Notes: generated from the sequence alone by a model not told the origin. 64,000 nucleotides of DNA from Gordionus sp. m RMFG-2023 (GCF_954871325.1 NC_088776.1:40504569-40568568), one strand, 5' to 3'. Positions 25,101 through 38,400 are shown, counted from the stretch's first letter. Made by a program: numbers and translations.

Positions 25101-28100
25101 GGTACCACCATCATCAATTAAATATAGTATCGGTCACATGTGGCCCAAAAATTATTAATGTTATAAATATTATCTTTTGGTCTGATTAACATAAAACTAA
25201 TTTTAAAAAAATAAGAAAAGATTTTACAAAATCAGGAAATGGGGAGGGCCATATACTATTCATTTTCATATCATATTTTGCAAATGAATAAAATAAATAG
25301 ATAAAATTTGAGTTATCAAAGTTGTTGCTGAATATTTAAATTCAATGCATAGCAATTAAAATTGGGTACAATTACATTTTTTGAGTTTGAGATTTCTTCT
25401 CTATAAGCTTCTTTTTTTAAAAAAATATCGGACCACGGATCGGCAAAAAATTTGAAACCGGCGCTTGTATATTTTAGAGGTCTCTATATTATATCAGTTT
25501 CAAATTCAAAACCCGAAATCTGAAAGAATATTTTTATTTTAAATAAGAATCAATAGCTATTTGTAAATCGAAGCTTGATTTCAACAGTGCAATGCTCAAA
25601 CAATACTTTTAAAAAGGTTAACTTAATTTAGTATAGCTTTGTACCATTTTTCCATTTTTAGCGTTTATTAGGGAGAAAACTGAGCAATTTGATTTTTTTA
25701 AATAGGAAAAATGATCCTAATATAAAAGTTTTTTTTTACTGTTGATAAGCATTTTCTTTTTAATAAACAGAAAATCAAAGGTAATAATGTTTGCTTTAAA
25801 ACAAAAAAAAAATTCAAATATTATGTTCTTATATTTACATTTTACAAACACAAATATAAATTATTGTTTCTTTAATATAATAATTATAAATCATTTATTT
25901 CGTCAATATCTAAAAAAAATTGTGTTAACTATTGCAAAAATAGTTTTTATAATTTATTTTTAAATCCTCCAAAAATGACAATAGGTGTCCCTTTAAGTCG
26001 GCCTTCCCAGTCAAGATCCTATAAAATCTTTACATATTGCTCACCAATCTATGTTCATAAAATGTAACATAACCCCCTTGGCGTATCACTTTATAGATAT
26101 TTCTTTAAAATTTGTTATATTATAGGATATTTTTTTTTACTATTGTCTATAGTGAATTATTTTAGATATGATAAGTAAACCAAAAGTGATAAAATAAAAA
26201 AAGACAATAAATTTAGGGTGGCAAAGTTAAAATATACAAAAATTATACAATAAGAAAAATTAAACAATAAGAAAAATTAAACAATAAAAATTCTTCTTTT
26301 TTTTATCGTGAGAAAATATTTTGCCAAGCAACTACTTTTATTTTTAATGGTTATTAAGAAAAGGTAGGGGAGGGAGTTATATTTATTATTTATAAAGGCT
26401 AATTAAAATGATAAAGAAAAAATAATTGTCATTGTGTCTCGGCTGCCCCCTTTCGAGAGGGTATATAATAGTTAGGTTGTGTGAAAAAAAGATATAAATG
26501 TATAATTGAAGATTTAAAATATTAGATTTATAAAATGTGATATAATTATTTTTTACTTTTTTCTCTTTTATAATATTTTTAATATGACTTTACTTTTATC
26601 ATATTGTTATTATCTAATCACTTTAAAATCAAAATAAATTTTTATAATAAAATGAATTTTTTTTCTTCTATAATTTATTTTTTTTAAAAAGGCCTTCTTA
26701 GGTAGAAATATTTGACTAGAATAATTTATTTTATTTAAAAAGGTGATTTCAAGTTCGACCTTTTGAATAATCTTTTAAATATTATAATACACAAAAATTC
26801 TGAATCAAAATATCGTTTAAAAATGAAGGTGTCGAAAAAAATCGGTATAGCCTTGGGGCGCGAGTATATATATAATCTTTTTAGTTTTTCTTAAGCAATT
26901 TTTGGGTCAAAGCTTTGAGGCGGAGATATATTTTCATCAAAAAATAGAGTTTGAGGTATAAAAAACTTTTTAATAAAAATTTTTGTTATTTAGTAAAATA
27001 TTATTAATAAAAATCATTCCTTTTTTTAATGGTAACTGTGATTCAGTTGGTTGTGAAATATGAATTATATTGAGTGAAGCGACGAGTCAGTGATTCAATT
27101 TAAGGCGGGACCCATTTTTCTGAACATTATTTCTGAGGCTAATTAACACTACCAGTTAGTTAAGGGTTAAATAGTTGGTAGAAAGATACGGGGATAGGGT
27201 AATATATTAAAAGGGTTTAATAAAATTTGAACTTCTAAACAATGACCTGTAAATAATTTTTGAAGTCGGCTAAAAATCTAACTATAACATGGGAGTATAA
27301 ATTTGTTAAAAGCGTTAAACATTAAAACAGAGAAACATTTTGTAAATTATAAAATTTATATCTCCTGAAATCAAGAAACGATTTATAAGCGGATATATTA
27401 TAAATAATTAGTTAATTCATTTATATATCTTTTACGTAAAATGTTAGTTTATCTTTATTTCCCATTTTTTTAAATAATAATTATATCTAATTGTTAACAT
27501 TTTATTATAAATGAAATTGTATTAATGAATTTAAAATATGTTAAGAATTAAGATTAAATAATGGAATTTAAAAGAAAAAAAATTTTGATTTTTGAAATCG
27601 GGAATGCAATTCAAAAACGAAAAATCATAAAATAGCGTGTAGTGAAGGAGGGAGACAAATCTCCTTAACCCGTGGTTAATTTTTAAAAAAATTAGCATTT
27701 TTAAATAATGAATAAAATCTCCTTGCCATCCTTTTCAAAAAGAAAATATATTTAATTGTATAGGTCATTGCAGGGTAATAACCATGCATTATACCTTATC
27801 ATAATCCTAATCATCATAATAGACACATTTTTAACTAAAATCAATTCAAGATTTATAATTCATCAATGACTTTTACAACTGTTATTACCTTGGAATCTTT
27901 TTAAGGTTAATATCAAAGTATTAAGAAAATTAAATATTTACAACTCAATTAAAATCTGAGGGTATATGAGGATGCATTACTTGTAAAATAGTTATGATAT
28001 AAAAAAAAATTACCGTAGATTATCTTCTAAGAAATGCCATGTTTACACATTTTTTAAGAATATTTCCTAATATATTTAAATTATTGTATTTGTATATTTT

Positions 28101-31100
28101 AGCTAGGTAAGGAAACCAGGGCGGCACAAGATTTTATTTAAAAACCAGACATTGAAATAGCATTGTATAATATGTACATTAGAGATCTGCAAAGTTAGGC
28201 CCGGCCCGTACCCAGCCTGAGTCCGGCCCGGCCCGAACTTTAAAAAAATTTCGAGCCGGGTCGGGTCGGATTTTGGAAATTTTATTAAATATATCTAAAT
28301 TTATCAATTTTATATTGAATTTTTTATGTAAAATAAAAATTTTTGATTTAATTTATTGAAACTAAACGCTATATAACATATGTCTTTTATTTTAAGTAAT
28401 TATTAAAATTAATATCTATATTTAAATAAATTCGGGCCTAACCGGGCCGGTAAATTTTTTTAAAATAAATTTCGGGTTCGGGCCGGGCCGGCAAAACTTT
28501 TTTAAAAAAAATTTCGGGTCGGGCTTGAAAAATTAGGCCCGATGTAGATCACTAATGTACATTGCGGAAAAAATTTCATACCTTTCAGCTATTTGAATTT
28601 TCTTATGATTAAATATGTTTTTTTGGTAAAAATCAACATGTTTTAACACCACAATATTAGATGACATTAAAATATAAAGAGTTTAAAAATAATAAATTTG
28701 ACATTATATGAAATATAAAATCCTTTTTTCGCATTTCAGTAAGTTTCATAATCATATATCATGAAATATATATTTAAAAGATATTAATTGTTTAAGTAAC
28801 TAGAGGCTAGAATCAGAGTGGGGTCAATCAAATTATGCTTACAAATATATAATATAATATAATATAAAATAAGTATTTATTGGCCACTGTTATATGTTTA
28901 ATTCAATTCTATATGATAATACTAGTGTTGTTAAACGGCTCGTTTTGAGCCGATTATTAAAAAACGGCCTAGTCAATATTTTAGCCAGAAAAATATTCCC
29001 TCAGCCAAGAGATTTCGCTAATTGATGTCTAAGAACCTTTGTGCCATCTATGAGCAAAATCTTCAGGCTTGCGTAATATTATTTTGGATAAAATATTGAG
29101 TTAGCAGTTTTTAAAAATTGACTCAAAACGAGCCATTTAACAACACTAGATAATATAATAGAAATAGGAAAAAAATACAAATAATGTCATATTTTGTCAT
29201 TTTTATATGAATTATTTTTATGTAAATGGTATATTTATATCAATAAAACATTGTCCATGAAAATAATGAAATAGTAATTCATATTATCTTATGAGATACT
29301 ATGTGAATCTACAAGCCCCGGGTTTGGGGCTTGTTGACGCAAAACTATTACTAGAGAATCAATCTTGAAAAAAAAGTATAAAATAATTTAAAAATTTATC
29401 AATGTAAAACGTTAGGTAGAATTTTGGGCGACCTTATGGTATCATAAATTTAAATACAATTATTTTCGAACCTATAATGATTTTGACAAAAATTGGGCCG
29501 ACTTGCCCTGATCTCCCATATTGCAAAGAATAGTATGATATAAGTAAGACATTAGAAAATAGATTGAATTTGAATGGGTTAGTTTTTTTAAATAAGGTAT
29601 ATACATATTTGATCCCCCCTAATACAGAGTAAATTATTGAAAAATTGCCTCGATAATAATATAAAATTTCTGTTAAATCTATCCTAATCTATTATATTTT
29701 AACTGTATTTGGTACCTTTTTATTTTTTTCATGCAATTGTATTTTATTTATAATTTTCCCCCTCCCATCCCCCATTTTTATGTGATATGATTGATCTGCT
29801 GATTCGGTACAGGTTGATACGTTTGTCAAATATAATCTGCCCTTAACTCTGCATTCATAGTTAAGAATTCATGGCGAAGTTTACAATATATGCTGTTTTT
29901 TGTGTATTTTTATACATTTCGCTGCGAATTAACTGTCCTTGCAGGGTTGATTTGATTTTTTAGGCTTCCTTCCTTGAGTCTGATGACAATTTCAGTTTGA
30001 AAATGTTTGTAGCCGTTTAGGTGTCGGCTCAAAATCGAGAAAATGGAGCAATTTATCAACACTTATTATTTTCTCTCGGTCGGATTGGACCTTTATTTTA
30101 AAATTTTAAGTCAGACCAGACTCGGATCTCTATAAAATTTTAAATTATTTTATTTTCTTAATCTTTTTATAAATATTGTTTGCAAAATTAATACAATACT
30201 TAATAATTTCAGCTTTCCTTATAATATATCATAGAGATTTGCAAAAGTAGGTCCGGCCCGTACCCGTCCCAAACGGGCTTCGGGCCGGGCCTAATATTTT
30301 TAAAAAAATTTAAGCCGGGTCGGGTCGGGCCTTGGATTTTTTTTTAAATATATCTAAATTTATCAATTTTATGTTGAATTTTTCATGTAAAATAAAAATA
30401 TTAGATTTTATTTATAGAAACTAGACGCCATATATTTATTTTGAGTAATTATAAAAATTAATTTCTATATTTAAATAAATTCGGGCCGGGCCTGGCTTGA
30501 AAAATTAGACCCGATGTAGATCACTAATATATCACGCTTTTTAACAGCCTGAAAAAAAATATTAGGATCGACTTGTATGCACTTTTATTTTGTAACAAAA
30601 TTTTTGTGCGTTTATTTATATTTGAGTTTTTTTCATATTAATATATTTAAAAATTGGCAATTATTTTTACATTTTTAATATATTTAACTTTAATTTTAAA
30701 AATTTACAAAACCACTTATAGATAATTTCAAAAAATTGCACCCCATCCCTACACCCTTGACCCATCCTGGTTACGCGCTTGTAATTTTCCAAACCACTGG
30801 ATTTTTTTGCCACATCAAAGAGAGTGCACATTATTATTAAAACTGTTAAAAAAAGGAAGCCAAGATGATGCTCATAAAATAGATATATCGATGTTATAAA
30901 TATGTAAATCACATTATTATGCAATACAAAACATGAAACAATAAAAAAACATAAATTTTTATAAAAATTGTCAATCCCTCCCCATCCAAATATATAATTC
31001 ATTGAGGTTACTTTATTAAACCAGGAACTTCTTCCATGAGGGGGTAGGGGTTATGACGCAAGATAATCACTGAAATTAGAAGGGGGTAGGTAAATATGAA

Positions 31101-34100
31101 GATACTATAGATATTTAAATAAAATTGGAGAATGGTGGGGGGAGTGGGGTTTTGATTGGCATTTCATTTTTTTCTAATTTTGATTCAATAGAAAGGGGTA
31201 GATGCCAAAATTTAAAGAGAAGTTGGGTAATTTTTTGAAGTAAATCGTCATTGGCTTAGGGAGAGTGACCCCTACTGCATACTATATTATTTATTAGGCG
31301 AGATCTTATCATATAGTGGGGTGGCTGAAATGGAAAACTCAGCTCAGCACACCTAAAATATTTTCTATTTGAGCTAAAATTAATTTATAAGCACAAATAG
31401 TCCTGCTTACGAATACTCCATCTTTTATAAATACTAGAGAAGCTTAACAAAAATATCAAGGAATATATTCTCGATCTTTTACGTATTTCATTAAGTTTTC
31501 AAAAGAAAATATTTTTTAAAAAAATGTATAAACTTTAATATTAAAATAAGATTTAATTATTTTATTACCTGAGGAACCGATGGTAGGATATGTATTCTTA
31601 ATATTCATAAAAATATTTGTGGATGTGTTGATGTTTAAATCCTCAAAATCAGAATTCCTCTTCAAATGAGAATTATTGGCAGTTATTAAATTTACATGAT
31701 TATTGACTATCTCAAATTTTGTGATCAATTTTGATGTCATTGTACATTTACGTTTTAAAAAATAAATTTAAATATTGTTTACATTTTTTTACCCAGGTAA
31801 TTAAGAATTAAAATGTATTAAATTTCGGGAAACATATTAAAAAATTTTAATACCTTATTTTAAAAATTAATTAACTTATTTTTTTTTAACTTTTTGACAT
31901 ATAAAATTAAAATATAAAAAAAATATTAATATATTTTTAATATAACACAGTAAAATTTTAATGAATGAGATACAATAAAATAAAATAAATTTATATATTT
32001 TATGTATATCTATTTTTTTTTAATTTATGTGTATTTTTTTTCTATTTTAATTTTATTATGTTTTTTGATGTAAACAAGGTGTAGCAGATATTTGTTGTAA
32101 CAGTTAATACATAGTAAAGTAACCGTACTTAAGTAGGGTAGTGTAAAAATATTATTAAATTATATGAGATTATAAAATTAAAATTTTATAAAATGGGAAT
32201 GGGACGAATATTTTTACATTCATAAAATTTTATTATAAATTGCTAAAAATTTCAATAGATTTTGAATTTAATATTAGGAAGGACCAACGTTAGTCTGGAA
32301 AATAATACTGAGATATTCTTTTTTACTCTTTAATTCCTGTTTAAGAATGCCAGATAAAAATTTATTAATCAAGAAGACCCAGATAATAAAATAGTAAAAA
32401 TATGCTTGATAAAAAAACCACAGTTTATTTATCTTAAAAGTAAATTAACCCAACTCTGCTATTATATTTATTTTCTTTATTAATATAAATTTTTAATGTA
32501 AATTTCAGAAATGTTAACGCTCCTTTTTAAAAGTAGCTAGCTTCCGCTCCTACCTTCTCAGAGCTAGCTCCCCCGCTCTAAGTAAAGGAGTGTCTCTCCA
32601 TAGACGCTCCTTTGATTTTCATTTTTTTTAGAAAGTACACGAAACAAAATCATATTTTTTTATCAAAAAAGTTTTATTTATATTAAATGATATATCAAAA
32701 TATATCTGTTTAGCATTACTAAACAGGAGCACTAGAGGGAGGCAGGTTTTAAAAATAATTATTATTGGGTTTACAGTTTTCCTAGATTTGTGAGAGTGCC
32801 CTACCTCCCAAATTCTTCAATTTAGAACGAAAACGGAGGGTTTATTAATTAAATATAATATTTATATTATATCATTGGACCAATCCATCTAAATGCCCGA
32901 CAAAAATGCAATGAATTAATAGGGTATAAGTCTGTTTCGGGCCTAATTTTTCAGTCTCGGTCAAATTTATTTTTAAAAAGTCAGACCCGTCTCGATTGAG
33001 AATTTTTTTTATTTTTACCGAAAAGCCCGACCCGAAGAGAATAAGATTGTTTGTTTCTTGCAAAAATTTTAAATATCAGATTTATATCAAAATTTAAGCC
33101 CAACTAGGCCCGAATTTTTTAAAAATATAAGGGCGGGATGAGCCCGAATCGATTTTTTTAAAGGCCCTTGACCTACGATCATTAATTAACCCTATATTCG
33201 ACAATAAAAAAAAATTTTCGAAGTATATTAAATATTTGCTTAAATTGTAATATTTTATTTTTATCCGTGAATATTTTAGTCCGATTATCTAAGTGATTGT
33301 TGAATATAAACAGATGGGTGAGTATTATTCTATTTATAAATATCCTCTTCCAAATATGCAATTAAAGAAAAATTCTAAAAATTAATAAGGTTCCGTCTAG
33401 GGTCTACGTACAAAGTATAATTTTGATAAAATTGCTATTCTTTCCTTATTTATTATAAATTTAATTTGCTTAAAGTTAGTTATGATTTATACATTTATAA
33501 TAAAATTCTCTCAATGAAAACCCGGAAACCTTAACATTATAACATTTTTGTGGAAAAAAAATACTTTTAAAATTAAAACAGATAATAGGTATAAATTATT
33601 GGCAGGTTTTAACTTTTTTAGACAAAGTATAAAGTTTCTTTGAGCGACACATTAATTTTTTTTTCCCATAAAAGATATAAAGATAAATTGTTATTTTATA
33701 ATACCTCTAATAGACACTTATAAAATATTTTGCCTTGTAAAATTTATAGAAAATTATTATTGTTAGATAAAAGATATGGAAATTATTTTACTCTTCAGGT
33801 GTTTATAATTTAATAAATAATAATATTTTCCTCTTTCTCACAAATTGCTAATGCAATATACTTTATAGGTAAGGCAATTTAATAAAATAAATTCCCATAT
33901 TACTACTTATTTGTTATTAAATATATCTTTCTTTATTAAATGATTAGTGATTTATAATAATATTTTAAGAAAAGTAAATTTAATTTTCTTTGTAAAATAT
34001 TTAAGAAAAACATATTGTGTAAAAGATAAAAATTAAAAAACCAATTTTTTAAAAAATAAATAATAAAGCAAAATTTTAAATATAAATTATTTTCACCTTG

Positions 34101-34868
34101 AGTGGGAGTCAATGACATGTCTTTATTTAAGGATAACATACTATTCCGCCTATTATCCTTATTGAAGCGTGGAAACAATTGTTTATGATCTAAATAACGT
34201 GTAGTGTTAAAGCATTCAGTTGATTCAACAAAAAAATTCGTGTTTTTTAAAGTTTGTGTGCTTTTGGAATGTTTTGAAATTCTTGGACCTGGGGGATTCG
34301 CCAAAAAGGGAATATAACCATTTTTTAAGTTAGTTGAGCAACAATATTCTTTAATATGACTAAGATCATGTTTGGAGCTATTATTAATAGAGGGTTTTGT
34401 AACCTTTTTGTTACGAGAGAGCCTTAAGGAGTTGTAGCGTTGGAAAAATTGGGAAGGTTGTTGAAATATAGAGGACTTACTTTTCTTAGATGTCACGTTT
34501 TTATTGGACTCAATCACATTTCTGTTGAGTAAATCTTCGTGAACTTGCTGGCATAAATCTCCCTTGCGAAAACTGAGAGTTGAAAGTGTATCTAGGGTGT
34601 GAGTAGATGCTGTGAGGTTTTTGCCTACTGAATCATTTTTATAACATTCAGTCAAGTCAAAACATGCTTCTTGCTGTATGATATTTTCCCAAAAGTATTC
34701 ATCCTCGTAAAAATATTTTCTAGAGTTAACGGGTTCTTGTGTAATATTCTCAGGACTTTTATATTTGTTTGCAATATTATCATTGTTCCTTGGACGTGTT
34801 TGTAATGAACGGTACATATAATTAGTTCTATCATATATGGTATCTAATAAATTACAAATAATTTGATT
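17976..34868 (-). CDS. TANC: TANC family scaffold (P-loop NTPase, ankyrin and TPR protein; fly rolling pebbles)
   Basis: Exons from the 5' end: 34868-34097 or, alternatively, 31740-31569; then 24955-24308, 24178-23946, 23521-23323, 23217-21186, 21086-20864, 20735-20301, 20187-19620, 19435-19257, 19141-18437, 18336-18236, 18123-17976. All have GT-AG sites and agreeing phases. The alternative-start form gives 1880 residues. Domain order is a low-complexity N-terminus, an NTPase with Walker A GKTGSGKT and Walker B FVILIDD, ankyrin repeats, then a TPR region with YEYALKKFP, NLSRC and CLEAYYIRA, which are hallmarks of TANC1/2. The family forms scaffolds at synapses and at myoblast fusion sites. 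Unlike vertebrate TANCs, the protein stops about 45 residues after the last clear TPR motif, so the Ser/Pro-rich tail and PDZ ligand are missing. The membership of the two most 5' exons is the least certain part. Confidence 0.9.
19257..21086 (-). CDS. TANC ankyrin-repeat exons
   Basis: Four exons (21086-20864, 20735-20301, 20187-19620, 19435-19257) join in phase. The first opens IGHRIIS, equivalent to the TANC LGHHILK, and ends at DSD before ISRLLIMCGADSNIL, which matches VSRLLILGGANIN. Ankyrin units include FAEMLIENGADPYAVNELD, GVTPLICCSYIGDLKTFNLL, RTAVIFAASQGHSLLLKHLI, GWSALHWACYNGHTDVCLYL and GRTPLHLAAHTGRN. Several repeats are separated by long loops, so the array is more diverged than in vertebrates. 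Ankyrin repeats bind partner proteins. Confidence 0.9.
21186..23217 (-). CDS. TANC NTPase core and winged-helix-like exon
   Basis: This 2.0-kb exon carries an inserted Asn/Ser-rich segment. It then has VLAYHFCQLEDVSTLSVPHF (compare the TANC motif AYHYCQ), Walker B KAFVILIDDL near 22390-22350, and LPLIPPWLKIIFTAREADQQ, equivalent to the TANC segment FPSWLKLVVTVR. A Ser-rich low-complexity insert lies at about 21990-21890. The exon ends with LSHPSLRDWLINR, equivalent to HPSFREWL, just before the ankyrin region. Confidence 0.9.
23323..24178 (-). CDS. TANC P-loop NTPase, Walker A exons
   Basis: Exon 24178-23946 carries FPLPYLDKTNSIFVERNWIY, matching the '...LF.GR.WLF' segment that precedes the TANC NTPase. 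Exon 23521-23323 carries the Walker A loop GKTGSGKT (codons at 23452-23429) within FVITGKTGSGKTAILREIL. Its donor AATG/GTAAAT and the next acceptor join in phase 1 to give NDNLILSLQ. STAND-class NTPases such as this are thought to act as regulated switches rather than robust ATPases. Confidence 0.88.
24308..24955 (-). CDS. TANC N-terminal low-complexity exon
   Basis: The exon starts SDDLGYEGSLGSNYSPC and runs through charged, Lys/Asn-rich sequence with no domain I recognise. The acceptor is CTAG at 24957-24956 and the donor AA/GTAAAA at 24308. TANC N-termini are poorly conserved and probably disordered, so placement rests on splice phase and on the next exon, which begins the NTPase module. 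Confidence 0.75.
26245..26290. repeat. Short tandem AACAATAAGAAAAATTA repeat
   Basis: About three copies of a 17-bp A-rich unit lie inside the 6.6-kb TANC intron. It looks like a simple local expansion. The rest of 24956-28179 holds no feature I can name. Confidence 0.5.
28180..28554. mobile_element. GC-rich hAT-type MITE (GGCCCG family), copy 1
   Basis: 375 bp with inverted ends TAGAGATCTGCAAAGTTAGG and ...GTAGATCACTA, flanked by a perfect 8-bp duplication ATGTACAT (28172-28179, 28555-28562). The ends are rich in GGCCCGGCCCG motifs and the middle is A+T-rich. No coding capacity. It sits in the long TANC intron. Confidence 0.88.
28923..29148. mobile_element. hAT-type MITE (TAGTGTTGTTAAA family), second copy
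   Basis: 226 bp with ends TAGTGTTGTTAAACGGCTCG and ...TTTAACAACACTA, flanked by GATAATAC/GATAATAT (7 of 8 matching). It is the same family as 2079-2291 and also intronic. Confidence 0.87.
30232..30526. mobile_element. GC-rich hAT-type MITE (GGCCCG family), copy 2
   Basis: 295 bp, same ends as the copy at 28180 (TAGAGATTTGCAAAAGTAGG and GATGTAGATCACTA), flanked by a perfect 8-bp duplication ATATATCA (30224-30231, 30527-30534). Confidence 0.88.
31569..31740 (-). CDS. Candidate alternative first coding exon of TANC
   Basis: An ATG at 31740 opens MTSKLITKFEIVNNHV and continues 57 codons to ...PTIGSSG with a donor TCAG/GTAATA. No acceptor is visible close upstream and the upstream sequence is stop-rich, so it behaves like a first coding exon. 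It ends in phase 1, and joining it to 24955 reads SSGSDDLGYEG. This suggests a second promoter inside the gene. It is short and could be chance. Confidence 0.5.
32925..33177. repeat. Diverged, old copy of the GGCCCG MITE family
   Basis: Contains TCGGGCCTAATTTTTCAG followed by further CCCGACCCG-type motifs and a closing AGGCCC near 33170, in the same arrangement as the reverse-oriented copy at 58877-59239. It is clearly more diverged, and no target duplication is convincing. Confidence 0.4.
34097..34868 (-). CDS. Upstream coding exon, probable long-form 5' TANC exon
   Basis: Open for 257 codons from an acceptor ...GACTTAG at 34870-34869 to a donor CAAG/GTGAAA at 34097. It contains DTIYDRTNYMYRSLQTRP near the start and ends MSLTPTQG. 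Its composition is Asn/Ser/Lys-rich but protein-like, with FWENIIQQEACFDLTE and a LSTLSFRKGDLCQQVHEDL segment. It ends in phase 1, which matches the phase-1 start of the exon at 24955. I do not recognise a domain. It could instead belong to a separate gene, and any exons further 5' were not found. Confidence 0.55.
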
Positions 34869-37800
34869 CTAAGTCAATAACGTTTCTAAAAAAAATTATT
34901 GAAAATATTACAAAATGTATATATTAGGGAGGCCAACATTTCCTCTTTTAATTCTGTATTATCTTATAGTTAATACCTCAAAGTTTAGGAATGTACTTAA
35001 TTATAGTTATGTCTATCATAGTGTTCTGCAGATTTAATTCAAAACATTTACATATTTTTTAATTCGTTCGTGAATAAAGTTATTTAACTTGTAAAAATTG
35101 AAAAGAATTATCTTTAAAAAATTTTTGCAAGTCAAATGATTTTATTTTCAAATAAATTAAAAAATATGGAAATATTTTCCATCAAATCTGGTCAACAAAC
35201 ATGGTATATTCACTTAAATCAAAGATAAAAAATTTTCTTAGCAGGTTATCAATATTATTACATATTAATATTTACAACAAATTTAGATAATTTTAAAACG
35301 GAAATCCTGATATTAGCTCATCCAAATTTATTTGTTCTAACATCTAAATTATTTTTTATATAATCTTTGAATTCTCTAATATTTTTTTATTCAAACAATA
35401 TGGGAAAGAATGGCGATTGTTTGTCTTGAATATTATTATTATCTTACAAATATTTTATATGATATACATAAAATTGTAAAAACCATAACTATAAATTACC
35501 ATATTGTTATTTTTTTTATAAGCATAATTTATCGTAGAAACTACATAGTAAGAAACACACGCAACAAACAAAAACTTACCATGCACTGCAGTCTGCACAT
35601 CTATTGGCTTGTTTACGATACGAATAATTAAAAAATTAAATTATAATTTTCACATGTGTGAACAAAATGTTTTACATTTTATAGTACTAGTATTTAATAA
35701 GTGTAAAATTTTTTTAAAATATAAATAATTAACTTTAATAGTACTAAACACACGAAGAATTCACTATCCACTTCATTTATCTATAATTAAAATGATTTAT
35801 CTCCTCTACTTTCTATCAGTGATTTATAATCTAAATATTTATATTGAATTAACTTTTTTTCATAATCATAAGTTATAATAATAATTTAATTAATAGCCAA
35901 CCAATAACCGTATTTTAAAAATCAAAGATAATTGAACTTCACAATCTTTCTAACGCAAGTTAAGAAAATATTATATCACACTGTCATTTACTTTTCGTAT
36001 TTATAAACACATTGAAGAATTTAAAGATTTACAAGATATTTTAAAATTCTTTAATCTTATATAAAAAATTATAATTATTGATAAATTATAATCTTAATCC
36101 TTTTTAAATATATTTTTATGTAAAAATGTCCTTGATGGAGATGTGACAAAACTTCTCCTATTTTTAATTAAAGAAAGATATTTTTTAAAAAAATCAATTG
36201 AGGTTTTTACAAATTATAAAATCTCGGCTATATCTATATATTATGTTCGAATATTGCTCTATAATTATTTTTAATATAAGTGTTCATGACATAACTTACA
36301 AATAATTTAAAAAAAAAAAATTTGAGCCCCCGAGATTGTAAGGGATAATGATGCCACTGGCATCTGTACAACCTATCTACCCACAGTATATTCATGTTTC
36401 TTGTTAATCATTTGTTATGTAAATTGTAATGGAATAAAATAGTTTTTGCAAAATTTTAATCATCCTTATTTTTTAATTTCAAATATCACTAAATAAACTA
36501 TAAATAATAATATTTTGATTTAAAAAAATACAATTTTTTAAAAAATAATATAATTTATTATATAGTTGTATTGCCAAGGAGAGATGATCAAATGCGTGCT
36601 CATCGCTTATAAATTTTTCTGAGTGAGCAGTTTTTTCCTTTCGGCAGTCTTAAATCAAAAAAATATTTTCTCCAATTGTTTAAAATTATTTATACATTTT
36701 ACCTTTTGAAAGATTGCAATCAGTTGCATGTTCGAGAATTTGAGGAAGGTGTCGATATTTTTCATGACTGATTTTCTGGTTTTGTTTTTTATCCTTACTG
36801 GAATCGTTTTGGTGGTGGAACAGATTTTTCCACATTTAAAATTCTCTGCCGTTTTTGTCTAATGCATATTTTTTATAAAAAAATACAATATTTAGAAGTA
36901 GCACAATTATCAGAGGAATAAAAAACAATAAAGCAAATTAGCAAGAAAAATTAAGATTCTTTATTTTTAAAATATAAAATAATATATGTGAAAAAAGTTA
37001 AACATTAATAAGTATATTAACATAGATTTGTCGTTGACCTGTATAAAGATTAAAAATTTGCTTTTGCTTTATATTTATTCCCATCATACTCAGAATTAAT
37101 CAAACTTAGTTTAAGGTGGTCAATCATATTCATACATATAGGTGGACCAAGCATATTAAACCAAAACTTTATATATCTGAGTATCTGTTTAACAAATTAG
37201 TTTCGAAGTTTGAATTCTATACTAAGGTCTTCCATATTGTCAACCTAAAAGTCTATTCATCTCATCTTATACAATGCGTTTATCGCTGTATCTCTATGTT
37301 TTAAATACCTATATTTGTCATTATATTTCGTCTACCTTTACAGTACATCAAATATTTGTTGGTAATATATAATAAAAATTATCTGTTGTTAATATTATTA
37401 CCATTATTCTATCCCTCCTAAAAAGTATCCCTTCCATTTGTAATGATGTGTATAAAAATTATTTGCCTTCCATGGCGCCTACTGATTAATCTTCCATTTA
37501 TGCATATCTTTTTGTAAACTATATAAAATTAATATACACGTAGGATTTATATTATATTATTATCAGTTATCTTTTATCTATATAATAATATCTTTTTTTT
37601 AAATTTTCTATTTTACTCGCATTCTTTGGAATACATTATAATTTACTTAGCATAAAATAAAAATTATATTATAATAAATTAAAGAAAAAAGGAAAAAAAT
37701 TACAAAATGAATTTCTTTGATCAGATTATTAGATATACATATACTTATTTTAAAATATTATTTATACATAATTTTTTTAACATTTAATAATATACAAATA

Positions 37801-38400
37801 TTTTCAATTTTGTATTTTAACGTAACACTTCACAAAAGTCATTCAATACCACGAACACGATTATAAAAGTTATATATAAAGTTGGATTTATTGTCTAGAT
37901 AAATAAATGTCTTTGTGTTATAATTATATAATACAAAAAGATAAATAAACATTAGGTATTATAGTATACACTATTGCTTCTTTAAAAATTCTTTAACGCA
38001 GAATTCTAAAGGTGTGAATTTCGTCCCTAACAGTATTTGTTGTTAAATTTTTGCGACTGGACATGGTATTTTATATATTATGGCAAATATTTAATAATTT
38101 ATATCTTGGAGTCAATGTACTTTTTCAGTCAATGTTATTTTGATTTGAGATCTTTTTTTGAGCGCATTTTTTAAATTTAAAAATTTTATTTTACGAAAAA
38201 TATATTCTAGCATATTTAAGAAACCTACTCTGTGATTTTAGAAAATTTTGCCATGAACTTAAGAACTTAAATATTCTAATTTTGAATGACTCAAAGGTTA
38301 ACGGTAAAATTGTCTAAAATTAACAGGGGTAAAATAAGATTTTAGAAATATTTTATTTTATTCAGTTTAAAAGTCAAAACATTAAAAAAATAAATATAAA
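34869..38400. other. Gene-free stretch upstream of TANC
   Basis: A+T-rich sequence with no recognisable exon, transposase or repeat family. Open frames at 35410-35631 and 37116-37304 are short and unsupported. The TANC promoter and any non-coding first exon should lie here or further right, but no core promoter motif could be singled out. Confidence 0.4.

Noticed and set aside
30667-31002. 111-codon minus-strand frame with hydrophobic segments
   Set aside because: It lies in the large TANC intron, has no recognisable domain, and its codons match A+T-rich noise with Phe/Ile/Tyr bias.
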